From assembly GCA_003254885.1 (NCBI GenBank), contig QANT01007188.1, forward strand, positions 1 through 64,000: 64,000 nucleotides of DNA, read 5' to 3'. Of the stretch, positions 57,785 through 64,000 are shown one piece after another. The position numbers and the translations under genes are program-made. The DNA comes from Purshia tridentata (Eukaryota; Streptophyta; Magnoliopsida; Rosales; Rosaceae). The notes under the pieces are model-generated. The model did not search any database. It saw nothing but the letters and a program-made list of their open reading frames with translations, and was not told the DNA's origin. Within the stretch, counting starts at the first letter, position 1; each line of letters starts with the position of its first letter.

Positions 57785-60700
57785 ATGGACAAACAAGTTG
57801 TTTCCACTCAACCGTCAGCTTCATTCGAATACGAGATTTTAGAAGGTGATCAGGATCGCCTTAAAACTGTGGTAGCCTCTTCAGACCAGACAAGTCCATG
57901 GATTGAACCTGAAAATTTGAAACTTAGACATAGAATTGGGAGGGGACCCTTTGGTGATGTTTGGTTAGGAACTCATCATCAGTCAACTGAAGATTATGAT
58001 CAGTATCACGAGGTGGCTGTCAAGATGTTTCATCCAATTAAAGAAGACAACATGAGGGCTGTGTTGGATAAAATTCAAGATATCTTTTACAAGTGTCAAG
58101 GGATAGGAGGTGTTTGTTGGCCATTTGGTACTTCAATTATCAGTGGGAAGGTGAGTCACATTTTTGTATTTGATGCATTATAGGGAGTTTCCTTACTTGT
58201 ATGAGTTATAGTTTGCTGAAAGCAATTTGGGTTTGTACTTTCAGATATGCATCATAATGAAATTATATGAGGGATCAGTTGGTGACAAAATGGCTCGCCT
58301 CAAAGGAGGGAAGCTCTCACTTTCTGATGTTTTGAGGTAATTTTGGTCTTGATTACACACAGTAAAGTAAATAATGCTCGTTTACTAGTTACCAAAACTT
58401 TGAGCGGTTAGTCCTCACTTGTGCTATTGATTACAGGTATGGGATCGATTTGGCTGTGGGAATTTATGAACTACACTCCAGAGGGATCTTGGTTCTGAAT
58501 CTTAAACCTTCTAATTTCCTTCTAAATGAAAACGACCAAGCAATTCTTGGAGATCTTGGTATTCCTTATCTGTTGCTTGGTATTCCATTGATAAGCTCAG
58601 ATATGACTCTGAGGATTGGAACTCCAAACTACATGGCACCTGAACAATGGCAACCAGAAGTAAGAGGTCCAATATCCTTTGAGACCGACTCATGGGGTTT
58701 TGGGTGCAGCATTGTGGAAATGTTGACTGGTGTCCGACCTTGGTGTGGGAAATCTGTTGATGAAATATACTATTCAGTTGTCAGAAAGCATGAAAAACCA
58801 GACATACCAAGTGGTCTTCCTTCTGCAATTGAGAATATTCTTCTTGGTTGCTTTGAGTATGACTTGCGCAGTCGTCCTTTAATAACAGACATATTGCAAG
58901 TATTCAAAAGGTATATCTCCTTTTCAGTTTATATCTTTTTGTGAGTTTTCAAGATGAGCTAAACTTTTCATATAATATGTTCCCTTTCTAGATAGTCGCA
59001 GGATCCTCTTAGGCTGCATTTTGCATAGACATTGCTCTTCCAGTCATGGGTTGGGGTTGATGCAGGAGCATCTATGAAGCTTTCCAAATTTGAGTGGACC
59101 TGTTAACCAACATAGGGATTATTAGTTTTGTTTCCTGATTCAATTAGGTTTTCTGCTATTAGTTTTCGATTTGGTATATTCTAGTTATCTTAGGTTTACT
59201 GTTTTCCTAGTTAGTTAAGGTTTTATGCTTTCCTAGTCATTAAAGGTTTATGTTTTCCTATATAAGCTTAAGGGTTAGGTTGTAATAGATAGTTTATGCA
59301 TTATATTTTTCTGAGAATTCAGATTTGAGAGTTTCTTTTGGGCTCCTAAAACCTAGAACTAATCTATCAGCGTTCCATCTTTGATTTTACAGCTTAAATC
59401 TCTCTTCTCTACTATTTGTTGCTGGAAGTTCTGTCTATTCTAGATTTTTGCCCTAAATAGCAGCAAGACAGCAGCCTTTGCTTCTGTCCTGCATCATATC
59501 TATAACTTGCTGTAGGTCAGGGACATACAGTGTCTGCTTTGTATTGACTGAAGTAGCTTATAATAACTAGAGGATAAGTATATGATCATTTACTCATTTA
59601 AATCAGTCAGTGTATCCAGAACTCACATTACATTATCACGTGTTTGTATATAAGTCAAAGTATCCCATGCACTGGATGAAAACCTTATGATTCTTAATTG
59701 CCCAAATCAGAATTTACCACCATATTAGGTTGGTCTATAAAGCATATTTTATGTTTTATATTGTTGATCTTTAATGTATATCTGGGTATCCCATGTGAGC
59801 AGAAGAAATTACTTCATTATGTCTTATGTGGGACTGTATATTTCCTATAAAACTTAAAAATTTGTAGTCACTTTTTTCAGTATAAGCGATTTCTAGGTCC
59901 ATCATTCATAAACAATGTCTTCATTTAGATAACGGACCTGTATTTTACGAAGTACAAACAAAATCTTGATGAGTTTTGTTCTCAGGCAGACATAATCATT
60001 TCTTGTTTTTTATATTGTTGCTTAATTAAGTTATTATTGTGTGATTATTAGTAAGTTTGTGGAATTATACCTTGTGAGCTTGCTTTAGTTGTATATGAAG
60101 TAGATAGTTTTAAGAAAATTACAAAGATAGATTCCGAGTGAAGGGGGCATTTCAAATCTCATAGTTTAGTATATAGAAAGCTTAGGCAGGGTTACAGCTG
60201 TATAAATTGATGCTTTAAAGAAACCCCTGCATGAAGGTTTCATAAATGTTACAAAAGTAGAGGCAGATGCTTATCAAAATCCCTCTTCATATAAATATAT
60301 AATCAATTATGTGACTGCTTGCTAGTTATTTGGTCAGTGAAAGAGTCCTGCTGTTCACCACTTGTACCCTTTTGTTATTAATTGTGACCACAATAGCAGC
60401 TCGCAGAATGCAGTCTCCAGTGATGTAGACTGGGCAGGTCTTGGAAGTAGAACAATCACAGAGAAATGGAGTAGCACTGGTTACACTGAGTGGTTCCTTT
60501 CGAAGGATCATCTGCAAGTGGGTGACATGGTGCGTTCGAGAAAGCCACCAAACTCCTGCAAACCTGAAAGCATGTATGTACCAGAAGGCACAGTAGTGGG
60601 TGTAGAACATGACACAGATAAACCTGGGTTTGTTTTGGTGAGGGTCCATGGTATCCACGACCCATTAAGGGTTCATGTTTCAACATTGGAACGGGTAACT

Positions 60701-61360
60701 TTTGGCTTGGCAGCTGGTGATTGGGTACGCTTGAAGAAAGAAGACAAGAAACACTCACCAGTAGGTATTCTTCATTCGATCAATCGTAATGGTAATGTAG
60801 CTGTTGGATTTATAGGGTTGGAAACTCTTTGGAAGGGAAACTCTTCAGAGTTTCAGATGGCAGAATCCTACTGTGTGGGTCAGTTTGTTAGGCTGAAAAC
60901 CAATGTTCTGAGCCCTCGATTCGAATGGCCTCGTAAGAGGGGAGGCGCATGGGCTACTGGGAGGATACGGTGGATCCTACCAAATGGGTGCCTTATTGTG
61001 AAGTTCCCAGGAATGCTGGCTTTTGGGGATGAGAACTGCACCTCTATGGCTGATCCTGCTGAAGTGGAATCGGTAACCTTTGATACTTGTCCAGGACTCG
61101 TGAAGAAGTACCAACATCTTGAGGATTTTCATTGGGCAGTGAGCCCACTTTTGATTGCATTGGGTCTATTTACAGCGATGAAACTAGGCATTTTTGTTGG
61201 AACAAAAGTGGGGAGATCCAAGGTGAAAAAACAGTGTAGTGCTATACAGAATGAGAGTCAACATATGGATGGCCAGAATTCTGGAAATCAAAAATGGATT
61301 CCTTCTTCGGTTTCGAATATCCTTTTTAGAGAAGGTGCTGCCTCAGGTCCTGCTCGGTAG
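57785..61360 (+). CDS. KOC1: Protein kinase of the outer chloroplast membrane, KOC1-like
   Basis: Four exons: 57785-58150, 58245-58336, 58437-58910 and 60397-61360, giving 631 residues. The N-terminal kinase domain (about 45-310) has the glycine loop GRGPFGDVWLG (52-62) and Lys80. The catalytic loop reads VLNLKPSN, with Asn174 in place of the HRD Asp, and DLG (192-194) replaces DFG; as I recall, the Arabidopsis protein shares these changes. The C-terminal half has repeated SH3-like blocks (GDMVRSRKP, GDWVRLKKEDKKHSPVGILHSI, GQFVRLKTN) as in KEG-type proteins. Near the end, a hydrophobic helix (about 558-580, SPLLIALGLFTAMKLGIFVG) precedes basic residues, a tail-anchor-like arrangement. At4g32250 (KOC1) sits in the outer chloroplast envelope and phosphorylates preproteins or receptors to aid import. 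The third intron (58911-60396) is long and holds a possible LTR remnant. Confidence 0.92.
59101..59493 (+). mobile_element. Possible solo LTR-like remnant in a KOC1-like intron
   Basis: About 390 bp starting TGTTAACC and ending in CA, with repeated TTTTCCTA words, a TATATAAG promoter-like word near 59260 and a T-rich region typical of plant Copia LTRs. No flanking target duplication was found, so the borders are uncertain. It is a fossil at best and is spliced out with the intron. Confidence 0.3.
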
Positions 61361-61951
61361 TTTTATGCACAGTTCATCTGCCCAGAGCTAGTTAAGTATG
61401 TGCTAAACTTCATAACTAGTTTGTTGGGTGGCATAGGGCATTTTACTGTTAAAACTTATGCTGATGATCAGTACAAACCATTAACACTGTCAAATTCAGG
61501 GCAAACAGATTCGCTCTCTATTGTATATAAAAGTGTACATATCTTTATTTACTCATTTGTGTGGTTGAACTGTAGTGTGCTTTACTTTGAACTCCAAGAG
61601 TAAATCCATAATTTTATGGGCATTATTTCCTGGAAACTACGAAAGGACAAGTCGACAATGGCTGTCTATGGCGTTATGAATAAGTTCCTTGGGGTCCACA
61701 AATACCATGATTTTAATACTACGACACGCTCGCCTCACTGATTAATTAAGAAGCAAACACAAATCGCTTGTAAAGCTGATTCTCTCTGTTTGTTTTCATT
61801 GGCTTTCAGTGTTCTCTACGAAATTTCCATGTGAAATCATATAAAAGCAGTTGAAATTTTTAAGCGAAGACGTGAACATGGTTAAGATAACACATGCAAA
61901 TTGCGAAGGCACTGATGGATTTTTTTTAATTATTATCTTTTTTTTGGAAAA

Positions 61952-61989
<38 letters not shown>

Positions 61990-62398
61990 GTGGGGTGGTT
62001 GTTAAAAAGGCAATGATGTATTAGATGCCAAAAAATAGTTAAAAACTCTTGTAATTAAGTACACATGGTGAGTGTGTTCGGAAACATTTTGGTTTTAGTT
62101 TTTATATTTTTTTTGTAATCAAAGATCAAGAAAGAAAAATGCGAGGTTTATGAGAGAAGAAATGATAGATGTAAAGGGATGTTATAAAATGATACCAAAA
62201 GCACTATTTATATCACTCTCACTCATAATTGATATTATACAACGTTTGTATATGTTTGGCAACAGGACATTAGATGCCATATGGTGAGTGCTACAAACAA
62301 TGGAGCAAAAATCTATGACTTCTAACAAATCTAATCAAAGAAAATAGATCAGTTGGATACCTATACACGAAATCATGCCAGTAGCTTCTGAATTACCT
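61361..62398. other. Spacer between convergent KOC1-like and MRC-like genes
   Basis: Holds both 3' untranslated regions and a very long G homopolymer (listed separately). No other gene or element recognised. Confidence 0.5.
61952..61988. repeat. Poly-G run of 37 bases
   Basis: An uninterrupted G tract, followed by TGTGGGGTGG. Such long G runs are rare in plant genomes and hard to sequence, so the exact length is doubtful. Confidence 0.9.
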
Positions 62399-64000
62399 CT
62401 ACTGGCCTGCAGGCCCTGCACCAACAATACCAGCCTCCTTCACAAGTTGATCAGTCAAAGCTGAAATCCGCGTAACTTCTGTTGTAACCTCAGCTAAACA
62501 TCCATCGCCCTCCAACATACCTATTCCGGGATCAGAACCACTTGGCAGGAAAATACTGGTATTACTATCAGCCTCGATGCTCAGGCCAGCTTTATGCAAA
62601 AGTTGCCCACTCATTTCTGCAAGTTTATGGAGTGCACCGGTTGCAGCTTCAACTTCCAGTTGGGCTGCCTCAAGTTGAAGCTTCTCGATTGCCAATTCTC
62701 CAATACTTTTCTCCCCTAATCTCTCTTGTGCCAAAGCATATAGCTTTCTCAAATCATTAGCATCTTCCGCCATTTCCTCTTTCATCCTTACTTCTTTTTC
62801 GTTTGCATCTAGCCTCCCAAGAACCATCTTAAGCTCCTCATCTTTGAACGTGAGAGCCCTCTGGGAAGCTAGAACTTCCATTTCTTTTCTTCTTAGGCTT
62901 TCCCTAGCTAATTCAAGCTCAGTCTCAAGCTGTCTTTTCTGCAACCTAGAATCATCAGTTGGTTTCTCAAGTAGTTGCTCCAGTAATTCATGGCCCATCT
63001 CATCAAATGATCTGGATGCATTATAGTCTTGGTCCTTGATGGATATGACCAATTTATTAGTGAGCTCTACTATCTGTTCTACCCCAGTTTCTGCTTCTGA
63101 AAATTTCAGCTTTGTATCAGTTAACTCATTTTGCATAGTGTGTACATGTTCGTCTTTCTCCTTGAGCATAGTAGTTGCTTGAATAAGCTGGTCCTCTGCA
63201 CTGTTCAAAAGCATCTTCAGCTCTGTGATTTCGTTGTTTACTTCCTCAAGCTTATTCCTTGCATTTAAAAGTTCCACATCCTTTTGACCCAAAATAAGCT
63301 TAAGGGTAGCCAGCTCAGATTTCAAATGCTGAATTTCGAGCTTAGCCTCCACCATTTCCGACTCTTTAACCAGAAGAAGATCACGCATTTTCCCAAATTC
63401 AGCATTTTTCTTGTCCAGCTTCTTTTGGAGAGAAGAAATCTCATTGATGGCCTGCTGAAGAGAGAATCTCTCATTCTTCAACACCCCCTGTAACTCTTCC
63501 ATAAGCTCCTTCTTCATGGATAAGTCTCGTTCAAGCTCCTTGTTTCTAGCCTCCACAACCCTAAGCTTTGCTCTTTCACTCTCGACTTCTACTTTGGCAT
63601 CTTCCAAAGTTTTAAAGTAAGACATAACAGTTCCCTTCTGTTCTTCAAGTTCTTCCAATTGATTTTGCAAAAGCTGCTCATGTTCTTCCATTTTCTGTCT
63701 AGAGGATGCCAGATATTTCTGAGAGGAAACCAACTCAGACCTGACATCAGCGAGAAGCTTCTTCACTCTTCTGAAATCCTCCAAAGTTTTATTAGATTTT
63801 CCTTTGTGTCTAGATGCTTCCTCTGCTAGTTTATTAAGTTCTTCCTGTGCCAATAACCACTCCATTGTCTGCTTCTCTAAGTTGTCCTCTGCAACTTTTA
63901 GCTTCTCCTCTTCAAGTTTTTTCTGCATCTGAGAAACTTCCAATTCTTCTTCTTTCTCTCGTATAGCTTTCCGAAGTTCTTGAAGCTCGACTTCTTGTTT
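62399..64000 (-). CDS. MRC: Myosin-resembling chloroplast protein (MRC/PII1-like), C-terminal part
   Basis: An open frame of 533 residues runs off the right edge of the window, so the N-terminus, including any transit peptide, is missing. Almost all of it is charged heptad-repeat coiled coil (rich in Glu, Lys, Leu, Gln), e.g. NKLEEVNNEITELKMLL and RKEMEVLASQRALTFKDEEL. The conserved C-terminal end contains EKLQLEAAQLEVEAATGALH and VTRISALTDQLVKEAGIV. The length, the lack of introns here and the position next to KOC1 fit Arabidopsis At4g32190 (MRC, also PII1), a plastid coiled-coil protein that works with starch synthase 4 in starch granule initiation. Other long coiled-coil proteins cannot be excluded from this part alone. 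Confidence 0.8.
   Translation of the reverse strand, partial: KQEVELQELRKAIREKEEELEVSQMQKKLEEEKLKVAEDNLEKQTMEWLLAQEELNKLAEEASRHKGKSNKTLEDFRRVKKLLADVRSELVSSQKYLASSRQKMEEHEQLLQNQLEELEEQKGTVMSYFKTLEDAKVEVESERAKLRVVEARNKELERDLSMKKELMEELQGVLKNERFSLQQAINEISSLQKKLDKKNAEFGKMRDLLLVKESEMVEAKLEIQHLKSELATLKLILGQKDVELLNARNKLEEVNNEITELKMLLNSAEDQLIQATTMLKEKDEHVHTMQNELTDTKLKFSEAETGVEQIVELTNKLVISIKDQDYNASRSFDEMGHELLEQLLEKPTDDSRLQKRQLETELELARESLRRKEMEVLASQRALTFKDEELKMVLGRLDANEKEVRMKEEMAEDANDLRKLYALAQERLGEKSIGELAIEKLQLEAAQLEVEAATGALHKLAEMSGQLLHKAGLSIEADSNTSIFLPSGSDPGIGMLEGDGCLAEVTTEVTRISALTDQLVKEAGIVGAGPAGQ

Overview
The window is nuclear DNA of a eudicot. It has GT-AG introns, AT-rich spacers full of small DNA transposons, a chloroplast-targeted nuclear gene and plant-specific receptor kinases. 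The protein sequences look Rosaceae-like (Prunus or a relative), but that is my impression and no search was run. I support eleven protein genes and one tRNA gene. The window cuts through the last gene, and two single N bases (44795, 53205) sit in homopolymers.

Layout from left to right: an S-domain receptor kinase like SD2-5 (803-3256, -); about 7 kb of AT-rich spacer; an NT-C2 domain protein gene broken by a short internal duplication (11284-14525, +); a small KIX-like nuclear protein (15550-17351, -); a transposon-rich spacer; a GT14 (core-2/I-branching) glycosyltransferase (21712-22821, +); an ANTH-domain clathrin assembly protein (28214-30190, -); tRNA-Arg(CCG) (31922-31994, +); a 19-exon LRR-malectin receptor with no kinase domain (32276-37426, -); an Aux/IAA protein like IAA29 (39831-41090, -); a Golgi nucleotide-sugar transporter like UGNT1 (45585-50174, +); a ubiquitin-like protein related to U11/U12-25K (51245-53928, +); the chloroplast ATP synthase b' subunit (54626-55243, +); a KOC1-like kinase (57785-61360, +); and the C-terminal part of an MRC/PII1-like coiled-coil protein (62399 to beyond 64000, -).

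The genes do not form a pathway. The order is nevertheless informative. From memory of Arabidopsis locus numbers, KOC1, ATP synthase b', ubiquitin-like, UGNT1, IAA29, ANTH, GT14, KIX-like and SD2-5 lie in this same order on chromosome 4 (about At4g32250 to At4g32300), with MRC/PII1 (At4g32190) just outside. The NT-C2 gene, the LRR-malectin gene and the tRNA gene look like the extra pieces in this lineage. Two of these three show damage or truncation.

The spacers hold several non-autonomous DNA transposons: a hAT-type element with a perfect 8-bp target duplication sitting inside one copy of a 63-bp tandem repeat, a 148-bp Mutator-type MITE with a 9-bp duplication, foldback elements, and two larger elements sharing AGGGCT termini. 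I saw no CRISPR array, operon or clearly new molecular system. The best leads are the kinase-less malectin receptor and the in-frame duplication carrying a stop in the NT-C2 gene.
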